A stretch of DNA of 64,000 bases from Caenorhabditis remanei (Eukaryota; Nematoda; Chromadorea; Rhabditida; Rhabditidae), in assembly GCF_010183535.1 (NCBI RefSeq), contig NC_071332.1:9114001-9178000 (forward strand), given 5' to 3'. The notes below the pieces were generated by a model that did not search any database, was not told where the DNA came from, and saw only the letters and a program-made list of their open reading frames with translations. Both the position numbers and the translations under genes were made by a program. Shown here in pieces: positions 12,963 through 23,339 of this stretch (position 1 is the first letter of the stretch; every line of letters begins with the position of its first letter).

Positions 12963-12980
12963 TTCTAGAACATTCTGGAA
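12963..12980 (+). promoter_or_regulatory. heat-shock element near the minus-strand hsp-16
   Basis: TTCTAGAACATTCTGGAA is four contiguous perfect TTCnnGAA-type pentamers, the binding site of HSF-1. It sits 82-99 bp upstream of the minus-strand start codon, just beyond a TATATA box on that strand (12941-12946). Confidence 0.93.
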
Positions 12981-13122
12981 GCACCCAGAAGCAAAGGAGG
13001 GCGGCGAGGTGTCCCCGCAGCGAGAGACGCAGGCGATAAAGTGTCTGCGTCTCTTCAGTTGACACACTGTTTCTTTGTCTCATTTACTAGAAGGAGATGG
13101 AAATTTCGTCAGAAAAGTGCCC

Positions 13123-13145
13123 GAAGGTTCAGGAAAGTTCTAGAA
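13123..13145 (+). promoter_or_regulatory. heat-shock element near the plus-strand hsp-16
   Basis: Five alternating GAA and TTC pentamers with regular 2-nt spacers form a strong HSF-1 site. A TATATATA box follows at 13161-13168, about 60 bp before the plus-strand start. The two elements lie at opposite ends of the 350-bp divergent promoter. Confidence 0.93.
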
Positions 13146-13231
13146 ATGAATGGGAATTTGTATATATACCGGGGTGGAATGAAATGAAGCAACATTCACT
13201 TCCATTGTGAAAGCTGCTCAACTACTTCAAA

Positions 13232-13721
13232 ATGTCAATCTACCACTACTGTCGTCCAACTCAACATTCGATTTTCAATGAATTGATGAAAGATTTTGGG
13301 AGAATGGATCGTCATCTTGTGCCCCGTGGAGAAGGAAAGACGTCTTCTGAGGTAAGTTTTCTTTTGATTTCAAAAAGCCTATTTGATTTCTCACTGTCTC
13401 TATTTTCAGATCATCAATACAGATGAGAAATTCGCTGTCAACTTGAATGTTTCTCAATTCAAACCAGACGATTTGAAGATCAATTTGGATGGAAGAAATC
13501 TGACGATTCAAGGAGAGCAAGAAGTCAAGAATGAGCACGGATACTCGAAGAAGTCGTTCTCTCGTGTGATTCTTCTCCCAGAAGACGTCGATTTCTCAGC
13601 AGTTTCGTCAAACTTGTCGGAAGATGGAAAACTGTCGATCGAGGCACCAAAGAAAGAAACAATTCAAGGAAGATCCATTCCAATTCAACAGGCTACGACA
13701 GAGCAGAAACCGTCTGAATAA
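13232..13721 (+). CDS. hsp-16: small heat-shock protein, HSP-16.1/16.2 type
   Basis: Exons 13232-13351 and 13410-13721, 143 residues. It starts [15 protein letters not shown], like the MSLYHYFRP start of C. elegans HSP-16.1/16.2, and ends [11 protein letters not shown]. The alpha-crystallin domain contains [17 protein letters not shown] and the [18 protein letters not shown] block, followed by SIPI. Role by homology: stress-induced holdase chaperone that keeps unfolding proteins soluble. It is transcribed from the shared HSE-bearing promoter with the opposite-strand hsp-16 gene. An AATAAA at 13783-13788 is probably its polyadenylation signal; a MITE sits directly after it. Confidence 0.95.
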
Positions 13722-13796
13722 TTTTTTTTCTAAATTTGTCTTGTAAAAAACGTTGTCTAATTTATTGTTTTCGGTAAGAAATAATAAAGTTATCAA

Positions 13797-14549
13797 CATA
13801 CTTGTCAAATGAGGGGCCGGCCCCCGGGCCCGGCCCGGCCCCCGGGCCCGGCCCGGCCCCCGGGCCTGAAAAGCTTCGGCCCGGGCCCGGCCCCTCAGGC
13901 CCCTCTTTTCAGGGATATGGGATTTTTGAGAAAAATTTTCAAATTTTTTCCACAAATTCAATTTTTCATGGGGAAAAATTTCCCAATATACTCGTTTTTT
14001 ATAGTTTTTTCATCATGATTTAGTATATTTTTCGAAAGATGGGCTGAATTTTTCAGCGAGACGCCTCCGGCAATGGAAAACTTGAAGGTGTAAATAGGTA
14101 AAATCTGATTTTTTCCCAGAATAATCTGTGTGTCTTCGGGAGCTCATTTTCATAACGAAAAAATATTAAATTCGGTCGAAACCCCGCTGAGATCGAGCGG
14201 CGAAACAGTTTGGGCAATTAAATTAAACAATTAAAAAATGGCGAAAGTAATTATATTATAAAACTTGAAAAAAAATCTTTGAAAATATTCTTTCGATATG
14301 AATATGAACTCAGACACACATGCATTATTCTATGAAAAAAATCAAAGTTGAACTTAGTCCAACTTTGCTCAAATTCGAAAAAAATTTTGAAAAAAATTTG
14401 AAAAAAAAAATTCTCTCCAAAAGAGGGGCCTGAGGGGCCGGGCCGGGCCGGCCATGGCCGGGCCGGGCTTGGGCCGGGCCGGGCCGGGCCTGAAGTTTTG
14501 GAAAAAAAGCCCGGCCCGGCCCGGCCCGGCCCGGCCCTTGACAAGTATG
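13797..14549. mobile_element. GC-rich MITE with hAT-like 8-bp target duplication
   Basis: The element ends in CATACTTGTCAA and its reverse complement TTGACAAGTATG, and is flanked by GTTATCAA on both sides (13789-13796 and 14550-14557). An exact 8-bp target duplication is the hallmark of hAT-superfamily insertion. Both ends carry blocks of GGGCC/GGCCC-type repeats in inverted orientation around an AT-rich middle of about 500 bp. There is no transposase; open frames across the GC-rich ends only reflect the repeat. It is non-autonomous and inserted about 8 bp beyond the AATAAA of the hsp-16 gene. Confidence 0.85.
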
Positions 14550-14751
14550 GTTATCAAAAACCATAATTGTGTGTTTTCTGAAGTTTCAGGTACTGTACAT
14601 TACTTTAAAAAATAATTATGGTTCTAAAGTAAGCAAACTTCCAGTACTTTCATTTTTCTCCTCAAAAATTCACAATAATCTTCGCTATGTTACTTAATTC
14701 TCCGTTTCTTCCATGCGAAGAAGACTCCGCCCCCTGCATGCAAAACATGGC

Positions 14752-14767
14752 AGACGGCGGAACCCGC
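14752..14767 (+). promoter_or_regulatory. snRNA proximal sequence element, copy 2
   Basis: Same AGACGGCGGAACCCGC motif at the same distance (65-50 bp) from the second U1 start. Confidence 0.65.
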
Positions 14768-14816
14768 GTAATGTCGGGACACTGCCCACTACTACTCCCA
14801 CATCTCGGCGACTCAT

Positions 14817-14979
14817 AAACTTACCTGGCTGGGGGTATTCCGTGATCATCAAGGCGGAATCCCCATGGTGAGGCCTACCCATTGCACTTTGGGGCGGGCT
14901 GACCTGTGTGGCAGTCTCGAGTTGAGATTCGCCAACAGCTCAATTTTTGCGTAACGGGGCTGCGTGCGCGCGGCCCTGG
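14817..14979 (+). ncRNA. U1 spliceosomal snRNA, copy 2
   Basis: Sequence identical to the first U1 copy, including ACTTACCTG at the 5' end, the Sm site (14942-14949) and the terminal GC stem-loop. The promoter element is also conserved, so both copies are probably transcribed; their transcripts could not be told apart. Confidence 0.95.
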
Positions 14980-15128
14980 ATAATTCTGTAACTTCGTATG
15001 CATTTCAAGAAGGGAAATTCTTATTAGAATGTTTCAACTGGATTCCAACCAAAACTACGGCGTATTTGGATGGTCTCGAAATTCAGAATATAATACATTT
15101 CAGAAGAGCAGTTTATTAAAGAAGAAAA

Positions 15129-16326
15129 TTATCGAGTTGGTAAGGTTTTGTTAGGAATTGATTTTTTGGTTGTTTTCTTGAAAAGATCAAAATATACATC
15201 AGCTTGATTCGAGTCTTCCCGATAACTTCTATAGTGAGAATCCACACTTCCTCTTCCTAACGACACCCTCTTACATAGTGAAGCTTTGACCTGTTTTTTG
15301 AATTCAGGGATGAAAAATGCTGTCATCGGAATCACAATACACGGATTACTGAAAATAATTAATCATGCTTAGAACTCAAGATATAGTTTACCAATGCACA
15401 CAAAAATCAACAACTGTCCTCATGAAATCACTCGTCAAATGACCAAAATTAAAAAAGATGGGAAGTGTAAATCCAGCAACAATGATTGCAATGAATATTA
15501 TCACAGCGTAGATCATTTTCATGAGAAGTGATAGAACTCGAATGTTCTCTTTTAGTTGAAATCTTCTGCTCAAAGTGTATTCTTCTCTATGATATTTGTT
15601 CAATTTGTGGAATTGAGATAAATTGAATTTGTAGAGGAAGCTGAGTAATACAAAACAAATGAGCAAGTAGGATAGTGGTATTATAATTATAAAACCGAAT
15701 CGAATTTCGAAAAAAACTGTGAGAATAGTGAAACATGAAGCAAGTCCAATATTCAGAGATGCTATCAATACGAATATTGGAAATTTTGATGTCTTTTCGT
15801 AGCTTCTGAAATTATGTTTAGTTTTCATTAAATCTGAAAAATGCAATACTTACGACAGGAGTAATGTTGCGAATCCTCTTTCCACAGTAGACGCCAAAGG
15901 TGCAGCAGACCCAAAATAGAAATAAAAATATCTGGTGAACACAGATATTCGTAGAAAAATCAGTGCGGGATCTGAAGGATCGGAAGTGTTTTCTGCCCGA
16001 ATATGAAACAAAAATGCGCAAATTTTACTGATAAAAATGATAAGCCACGTGCCAAGTGCAAAACAAAATAAACGATTTACGTTTGGGTGATAAGCTCTGG
16101 AAATTATGAATATAATATTTGAATTATTGAAACATTTAAAGCAAATGCATAGGTTTTCTAAGAATGTTTACCTTATCGACAAAGCGATTCTGATACCAAA
16201 ACTTGTCACAAAAAACGCAACAATCATTATCAGAACGTAGATTATCATGTAGGGTACAGAGTATTCTGCTTTCATTTCACGGTCATAAAAACCAGTAACA
16301 CCGACTCCAAACAAGGATTTGAACAT
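15129..16326 (-). CDS. sre-family chemoreceptor A
   Basis: Minus-strand exons 16326-16172, 16096-15854, 15805-15392, 15348-15129; 343 residues, all phases close. The protein is multi-pass, with the sre signatures VERGFATLLL followed by SYEKTSKFPIFVL, and YTLSRRFQLKENIRVL before a late membrane helix. It aligns with the neighbouring sre gene from AYHPNVNRL onward. A tempting 36-bp intron at 15993-16028 was not used because read-through gives ISKICAFLFHI, matching ISKMLTIVFQT in the neighbour. TTTCAG just upstream of the start (acceptor at about 16338) could be a trans-splice site. Probable role: odorant or pheromone GPCR in sensory neurons. Confidence 0.83.
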
Positions 16327-16636
16327 ATTTTCTTCTTCTGAAATTGAGTTTTTACACCAAAAAGAAGTGATTGACAACGTTCATTCGAAAAAAAGAACAT
16401 AAATCTGATCTTGGACAAAATTACAACTAGTCCAGTGTTTTCCCTCAAAAATTGAGTTATTTTTTCTCACGATTTCCACAAAAACTATGAAACAAAGAAA
16501 AAGTGACAACATAGACAGAAAAAAAGAAAATGTGTTGAACACAAGAAAAAAGAAATGACATAGAGGTAGGCGGCTCTGTTTAATATCTCATATGATCTCA
16601 TTAGTCAGAGGTCGTAACAGAGTTTCCCGTCGGTCT

Positions 16637-18610
16637 CTATTTCAACGATTGCAAAAATTGCTCGAAGTAAATGTCTTCTTCCTTCTTGCTCGAATCGGGT
16701 TTTCGAGGAATCACTTTTTGTTTTTCTTGTCCCAAGAATCTACAGAACACTATCCAATAGTCGTCCACAGCCCAGATCAATGTACAAGTCACGTAAATTG
16801 GACCACTGAAAAAAAATCATTGGAATATCTGATTCAAACAAAATTCAGTGTTCTTACGCGTGTACTATCATATCTGTACTTATTTTGAAGATGTACTTTG
16901 TGTCTTCTTCAACTCCTATAATCATTGGAATAGTTTTCAGAAAAGCCAGAAGAACAATCATTGCTGTGAGCATGAGCAGCAATATGTTTAACATCTGAAA
17001 ACCGCAATTTCAAAGAGTTCACATTTTTCAAGATAAGAATTTTTACCTTGAATGTTTTGACGTTTTCTCGCAGCTGGTATCTCACGCTCAAATCGAATTT
17101 AATATCCCTGTTCTGTGTCTCAACGAACCGCAAAGTTCGCTTGTTGATTCGGTTTATGTGGAGAAAAATCTGATGAAAAATAAGTTAGTGTGTGATTAAA
17201 TTGATATTTGAACTCACGAGGAGTGAAGTCATAGCAATAAGACCAGCAATAACTGCTGCTGACACATATCGAAGTATATTGAATACAGTAAGAAGAGTGA
17301 AGATGGTTGCGAAACCGAGTTGAAATAAAAAGAGAGATACGAGTATGTAACGGCGCTTCTTTCTTTCGTAGTCACTGAAAAAACACGGTTTTGAAACTGG
17401 AGTCAAGGTATCTTTCAGGTGGATCATCTTTCTTGAAAAATACCAGATTCCTGAGTCATTGGTAACATTTCAGAATCTAAGAGTTCGAATTCAGTGCACT
17501 AGCTATAATAACTATTTTTCAAAACAACCGATTTCTGATCTACTTATCTGAACTTTTAGACTCTTAATCTTCTATGATTACTATCCATACCGATCAATTA
17601 TGTATTGTTTGTTTTTTCTCAAAGTTCTCAAGACAGACTAAACTTTGAATCAAGTTTGGTAAAAGTCTACAAGGAAATGATGGGATAATAATAATTGTCA
17701 ACCCACTCAGATTCTGGGTTTTTCCGTATTTCACTTCCTGATTTCTTGAAAAAAGAACAAAAAATCACAGTGCTCATTACTAGTTCAAACTTTCTGATGC
17801 TACTAATTACTCGTCTAGGTTCTCAAAATCTTTGTCTTTTGTGTTTTGTTAAATTCTGACGTGTGTTCCAACTGAAGTATGATGCTTGTTGGAGTGAATG
17901 ACTAATACTGACTTTTTAATCTCATTGCCAATAATACTGCACAACTTACAAAACAAATTTCGTGGCAAGACTTCTTTCAGCTACAACGACTATCGGGGCA
18001 GCCATTACAGTAAATATGAAATGATAATGAGTTGCAGCAATCCACATTAGAATAAACATTCCACCTGATGGTTCATCTGGAAGAACTAATTAATATTTTG
18101 AATATCTAAGGGCAGAACTTACAGTGATCATTCAAGTATGTTGTCTGGAAAACAATAGTCAACATCTTGCTGATTGTGAGTTCAAAGTAGAAGAAGGCTG
18201 TCCACCAGATGGGACCTTGAAGATTTGGATGGAAAACGTTGGAACGGCCAACCACGAGACAACATAATACGGTGAATAAAGAAGAGGTTGACACGATTAA
18301 TGTGTAGACAATGTTCTCAATCATGCTCATTTTGTGAAGAGTTCCAGAGAGAAAGACGGAGAAGATGGTTGGATTGCCTGGAAATGAGAATATTGTGAAT
18401 TGGACGGAACAAAAAATGCTTTTGTGTCAACTTTGCCACTAAAATGAAACTTTTTCAGATCCCAGGTTACTCTTATATCTTATTTCAAACACTATGAAAC
18501 TGCAATAAGCGAAGACCAATAATGTTTATACGTAATCAATTAATTCATTCTATAAAATAAAACTCACATTCAGTTGAATTCCTCATGATTTCAAGAATTT
18601 CTGCTGACAT
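16637..18610 (-). CDS. sre-family chemoreceptor B
   Basis: Minus-strand exons 18610-18568, 18377-18123, 18076-17950, 17374-17218, 17169-17047, 16994-16858, 16805-16637; 336 residues. Signatures: VVGRSNVFHPNLQGPIWW, AERSLATKFVLFDYERKKRRYI and VRYQLRENVKTFK, the sre-class pattern. A long intron (17375-17949) separates TM4 from TM5. The gene has seven exons against four in the tandem neighbour, so introns were gained or lost after duplication. The first exon is only 43 nt and encodes MSAEILEIMRNSTE; it is supported by phase and a good donor. Expected at the plasma membrane of chemosensory neurons. Confidence 0.8.
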
Positions 18611-19017
18611 GAAAAGAAGAAAATATCTTGAGAGCCTAAATGCCTTTCTAGACAACTTTGGAATATCTTGTTAACAATAAAATTCCAAATTATAGGTTTC
18701 TTCTTCTTCTCCTAACTAATCAGCCGACTCTCCTTCTCTATAATTCTCGATAAACTTGTGACGGAGTGATGTGGGATTGAATTGGAGCTTCAATTCAATT
18801 TCAGCTGCTTTTTCGGGCTTTGAATATTACGACATCGGTGCTGTTTCACCAGTACTCTTATTGAAAGCAAAGGTGTCAGCTGCAATTTAAAAAGCAAAAC
18901 GGAATAGTTTATGGCACAAACACGTACATAACATTAACAGAGAACGTTCAAATTGGAACAGGAATAAAAATATAAATTATTTCTTAAACTTCAGAAAAAA
19001 ACAAAAACATTATATAA
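18611..19017. other. intergenic, upstream of sre B and downstream of the FKBP gene
   Basis: About 400 bp containing the sre B 5' flank and the FKBP 3' flank. No coding pattern seen. Confidence 0.5.
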
Positions 19018-20474
19018 TTAAAGTTCATCTCTTTTTACCAGTTTCTCTAGAACAATTTCGAAAAAAAGTCGAGCTCCTCCTGGAATTTCGGGTGGAGATC
19101 CTTGAGCACCGTATCCGTATTCTGATGGAATAACAACACGGCGACGTTCTCCTTCACACATTCCATCCATAGCAATGTCCATTCCGTCGATAACTTCCTT
19201 TAAATTTTGGGGATTCAGGTGGAATTTCATTCAAATGAAAACGATCGGTTGTTGGCAAATTAAATCACTGAATCTTGCCCTTTTTAACACGGGTCTGCGA
19301 GTTTGGCTGTTAAAAGAAAATGAGAAGTTAGTGGAATTAAAAGAAACTGCAGCTGAATCGTCGACGCAGGGAAGAATATGGAATTAGGATTCAAAAAGTG
19401 CTTTAGAAACCTCAATCAGTAGAGAACTAATTAACTATTTTTCAGGGTTTCCCGTATACATGTATTAAAATAATTCAACGAATAACTCACCCGGTTTCTC
19501 AATCTGAAAACAAACGGAGCATTTCTGGAATACGATGAATCCACGAGTGTGTTATCTTCTAATCTCAGAACGTATTGCTGATAAATCTTATCTCCTTGCT
19601 CTGCTTTTTTACACTTCTCTGCTTCAATCTTGTGTGTCTGTTCAATTTGAATTCCTTCCTCAGTGACCCATCTCTCGCCTGGATTCGCACGGAACAGGTT
19701 CACCAGTTGAACAGTGTAATAGAGTGGCTGACCACTCGCATCTCTGTAATAAAGAAATAGCTAGTATGATTTCAAAGATCATATCTCATCTGGGAAAGGA
19801 ATGTTTGGATTCTGAATACATACATAATTACACTTTTGATCTACTTATTATTGGAGTGAACCTCTCACCAAACTCCAGAATTGAGAAAAAAAACTTAATA
19901 TTTCTTTAGACTCAATAATTTTTGAAAATTTCGATAACTCTCCAAAATAGAAAAAATAAACCAACTTGGCGAATCCAAGCTTGGGTGGAATGACAACTTT
20001 TCGAATTTCTCCGATACACATTCCTCTCATTGCTCGATCCATTCCAGGTATTACTTGATTTCTTCCCAATGTGAATGTATACGGTTTCTTTCCAAAATTA
20101 CTTCCAATCTCTACACCTTTCTCATCTGTTAATTTGTAATACTGATCAACAACATCTCCACCGGCAGATTTTATATCACATTCCGCATCGTCTATCGCTT
20201 TTGTTATCGTTACTTCTAATCCGTCATCGTCCTAAACTTATGTACATTAGTTTGCATTGTGGTTTGTGTTAAAAAATATTGCGGTTGGATCAGAGTTTCC
20301 AAAATCTAAACTTGCAAAATGCCGCAAAACCTCAATCAAGTTTCATTGATAGTTGCAAGCTAGATACATGTATTAATTTCATTCAAAATCTCTCACCTTC
20401 CAACTTTGATCAGTGGAATAAACTGCAGATGAAAAGCCAATAATCAAAAAACAAGTGCGAGTTAGAAACTTCAT
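19018..20474 (-). CDS. ER-lumenal FKBP peptidyl-prolyl isomerase with two FKBP domains
   Basis: Minus-strand exons 20474-20397, 20231-19966, 19743-19491, 19197-19018; 258 residues. A signal peptide ([20 protein letters not shown]) leads two FKBP-type domains, about residues 30-120 and 145-252, each with the VIPGMDRAM or VIDGMDIAM hydrophobic-pocket pattern and an IPPKLGF or IPSEYGYG segment. The C-terminus KRDEL is an ER-retrieval signal, so the protein should act on folding of secreted proteins such as collagen. Layout matches the C. elegans FKB-3/4/5 group; I cannot pick the ortholog. Two splice sites are unusual: donor GTTGGT after domain 1 and acceptor TTTAAAG before the last exon. Confidence 0.85.
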
Positions 20475-20804
20475 TTGATCTATGTAGAGGTAACAACGAA
20501 AAAAGGAATTAGACTAAGTGGATGAGAGAGGATGGAAGGAGATACAAAGGCGTCTACGACAGCGTTTTCTTTTTTCTTACACTGATCGAAGTCTTTGCAA
20601 CAACAGCAGTATCTGCCGCATCGTGTCCTCCTTTTCCGTTTGCGTCTCCTACTGTCTCATCGCTTTTGAATCGTCTAGCAAGTGGCTTTTGGGTAGTTTT
20701 CGGGTAAGAATACATACTAAAACAAGAAAAAGAAATTATGATTCAATGACCAATTATGCATGAAGGAAGTTCGAAAATTTAGGTTTCATAAATTTCCATT
20801 CATT
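20475..20804. other. intergenic, no feature seen
   Basis: 330 bp upstream of the FKBP gene and downstream of an srbc receptor. An open frame from 20518 has no splice partner or family pattern. Confidence 0.45.
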
Positions 20805-22089
20805 TTAATTATTGGTTTTGCTAGATAAAAATCTGTCAGAAGTGACGGCACTGCGAGGATTCACACTTCTGATCGAGACTTGTTTCGACGATGACTTGTT
20901 GAGAATAAACGTGGCAATGATGGCATCGACGAGGCATGCAAGACTTTTTGCAGTTGCATTGTATGGTCCGTAGATCTGAAATGTCTTCTTTTGCCAGAGT
21001 TAGTCACATTTCAAAGTGATTATTTTTAGTTTGAATCTCTGATCCATTACACCACACAATTTTCGTACCCTCCCATATTTTTAGAACTCCAACAAAAACT
21101 AAACCATATTCGCATTCTCATTATAAAACTCACGTCAGCTGATAAAAGTTGCGTCTTGAAAATGAGTGTGACCAGAAAAGGTGAGAAGTCAAAAAGAAGA
21201 GTTAGAAAGGCGTCGCCGATGCATAAGTAATTCGTCTGAAGTTTAATGCAAGTCTAATTATAAAAAGGAATACTCTCATGCCTTGGACAGATCACTATTC
21301 AGATGTATCGCCCTTTTCAAGAAGAGTAGTTTTACGAAGAGAATAACAGAACTGCTGCATGTGAATGCTCCGATTACCTTAATGAGTTTAAATGAAGTTC
21401 GTTGTATGAATTCAATTGGAATACTAGTTTAGTCCCGGTCCAATACTGCACGAAGCAATCATTCCATGTGCATCCCAAGATAGAGCATTCCTTCTCAAAT
21501 GGAGAAATATTACAGACGCAAAAATACATGACATCTTCCATCATTCCCCATAAAACAACTATTGCGGTGAATGAAAAGATGGAAATTTTTCGTCGGTTGT
21601 TGTGAAATTTGACAGGGAAAAATACAGCAATAAGTCTTTCGGTGGATATGATAGCACCCAAAATAAACCGAGTGGCTACAATATTTGAAGATAATAGTGT
21701 TCCAACGAATAAGGATTTGTAATGGAAAAGAATAAATGGATCGATGTAGGAGACGATAAGAGCAGTGTAATAAATACTTACTGAAAAATATAATATTGTA
21801 TTTGGATTTTTCATTTGAAAACAGTACGAATCAAAGTTATCTTCTTCTCACAATGGTTAATTCAAGAATTTAACATTACTCAAAGCTATCTGAAATTAGT
21901 CTCACCTGCAAAAGAATAGCAAATATCAATGATGAAACGAATTTTAAATAAGTGATACTCGGGTTTATTCTTCATAGAAGAACCTTGAAATCTCCACAAA
22001 AGCCGAATATTCAGGATAACAATAAAAAAGGAAGCAATCAACCCTGTCAAAGTGACAGAAAACGCTCGGTAGTTGAATTCAGTCACCAT
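20805..22089 (-). CDS. srbc-family chemoreceptor (minus-strand copy)
   Basis: Minus-strand exons 22089-21906, 21780-21425, 21377-21282, 21235-21134, 20975-20805; 302 residues. srbc hallmarks: YHLFKIRFIIDICYSF, the ISTERLIAVFFPVKFHNNRRK segment, the ECSILGCTWNDCF cysteine cluster, LSKTNYLCIGDAFLTLLFDF, and GPYNATAKSL near the end. It resembles the fourth plus-strand srbc gene (40237-41496) more than the other three. The intron after exon 3 uses a GC donor (AAG|GCATGAG, AG acceptor); reading through meets a stop at once, and the spliced frame restores the conserved segment. Probable chemosensory GPCR. Confidence 0.82.
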
Positions 22090-23339
22090 AATTTATAGAG
22101 TGATGAGCTCGAAGTACGAAAAAAAAATTTTTGCTACTGACATTTTTCTTCGACATGTGTCTCCTATGTTGTCAGATTCATTGAAGGGTGAAATCAGGGA
22201 TAAGTTCGATGAAGATATTTGACGAGTCTTTGCAAATGGGATGAGCAAGATCTAAGATGTTGCTTTCGATTCGAATGTATATTGGAAAATTTTGATCTAA
22301 ATGGTCGGTGAAGATCCAACGAAAATTCCGGAAAAAATAGATGCCTTCTTTTGTGCGGTGGAGCTTCTGAGTTAGAAGAAGTTAGATGATCAACCTGGCG
22401 GGCACCCAACAAGAAGTGTTATTATTTTAACTGCATAGTTTTTTTTCTAAAGACGTAGACAAGAAACGTATGTGAGATTCTGGTCAACTCAGTTTCAAGT
22501 TAATATTATTATCACCGGGTCTCGACATAAGTCAGTTTTCCAACTAGTCACCGATTTCTTTAGCAGTTGACTTTTTAGTGATATGCTGAAAAACTTTGAG
22601 ATTTTCGGCCATGAGATTCCACCTAAATTTTCCATTGAGCTTGAGCACATCCACTACCGAAATTCGTTGACTAACGATTTTTTCGAAATCTGTATGAAAA
22701 ATAATGCAAGTCTTGATAGACATAAGCATCCTTGACTCAAAAAACGATCATCAGTAGGACGAACTAATAAATAAAACTTTGAACAAAGATTGAAACAAAA
22801 GAAGCACGTGTTGCGACACACGCAACGCTTTCAAAATCCAACCAAGGTCCGATCAACTTCTGGGCAGCGGACAGTCAGATCGAAACTTGTGATGAAAATC
22901 CGATCGAAATCCGACCAGAAGAGGAATCCTCGTGTTATTTCCCGAGATCCGCAAAAATTGGAAAAAGAAGGTCACGTTTTTAATGTGACTTTCGTAAAAA
23001 ACATTTTTCAGAATATTTTTCACTCGAAAATCGTTTCTTTTTAAAAGCAAAAAGTTACTGGCGCACCTTTGGCGCTAATTCTCGCAGGCTTTATCTCTTT
23101 TCTCCTAATATATTGCTAAAATTCAAATCGATTTTACAATTTTCTTTTTTAGATAGACCCCAATTTAATAATTAATAGATTATTGACCTTCTTTGTCATC
23201 TGTTCTCTTCAAATATCAGAACAAATTTTTTAATCCCCTGGCCTTTCAGAATAAAAAACATACAGTTTCTTCTCCACCAGTACTTGCTAGAATTGATAAC
23301 AGAAATCATAGGAAGAGGAATTAATTAATGTCTCGAAAT
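22090..23339. other. intergenic with an unrecognised coding-like remnant
   Basis: About 1.25 kb. On the minus strand, 22729-22544 reads DFEKIVSQRISVVDVLKLNGKF and 22384-22165 reads HRTKEGIYFFRNFRWIFTD; both look more protein-like than random AT-rich DNA, but are separated by stops with no clear splice pair. They could be remnants of a decayed gene. The rest shows nothing I can name. Confidence 0.3.

Larger units (their letters stand above)
14723..14980 (+). repeat. 258-bp direct repeat, copy 2 (U1 snRNA gene with promoter)
   Basis: Second copy of 11900-12157, same strand, no difference seen. The two copies bracket the hsp-16 pair and the MITE, so unequal exchange between them would delete or duplicate about 2.8 kb containing both heat-shock genes. 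Confidence 0.93.

Noticed and set aside
13802..14564. Several Pro/Gly/Ala/Arg-rich open frames
   Set aside because: They arise from GGCCC-type repeats at the ends of the MITE and have no coding pattern.
15993..16028. A 36-bp intron in sre A
   Set aside because: It is shorter than typical for the genus, and reading through gives a segment that aligns with the sister sre gene.
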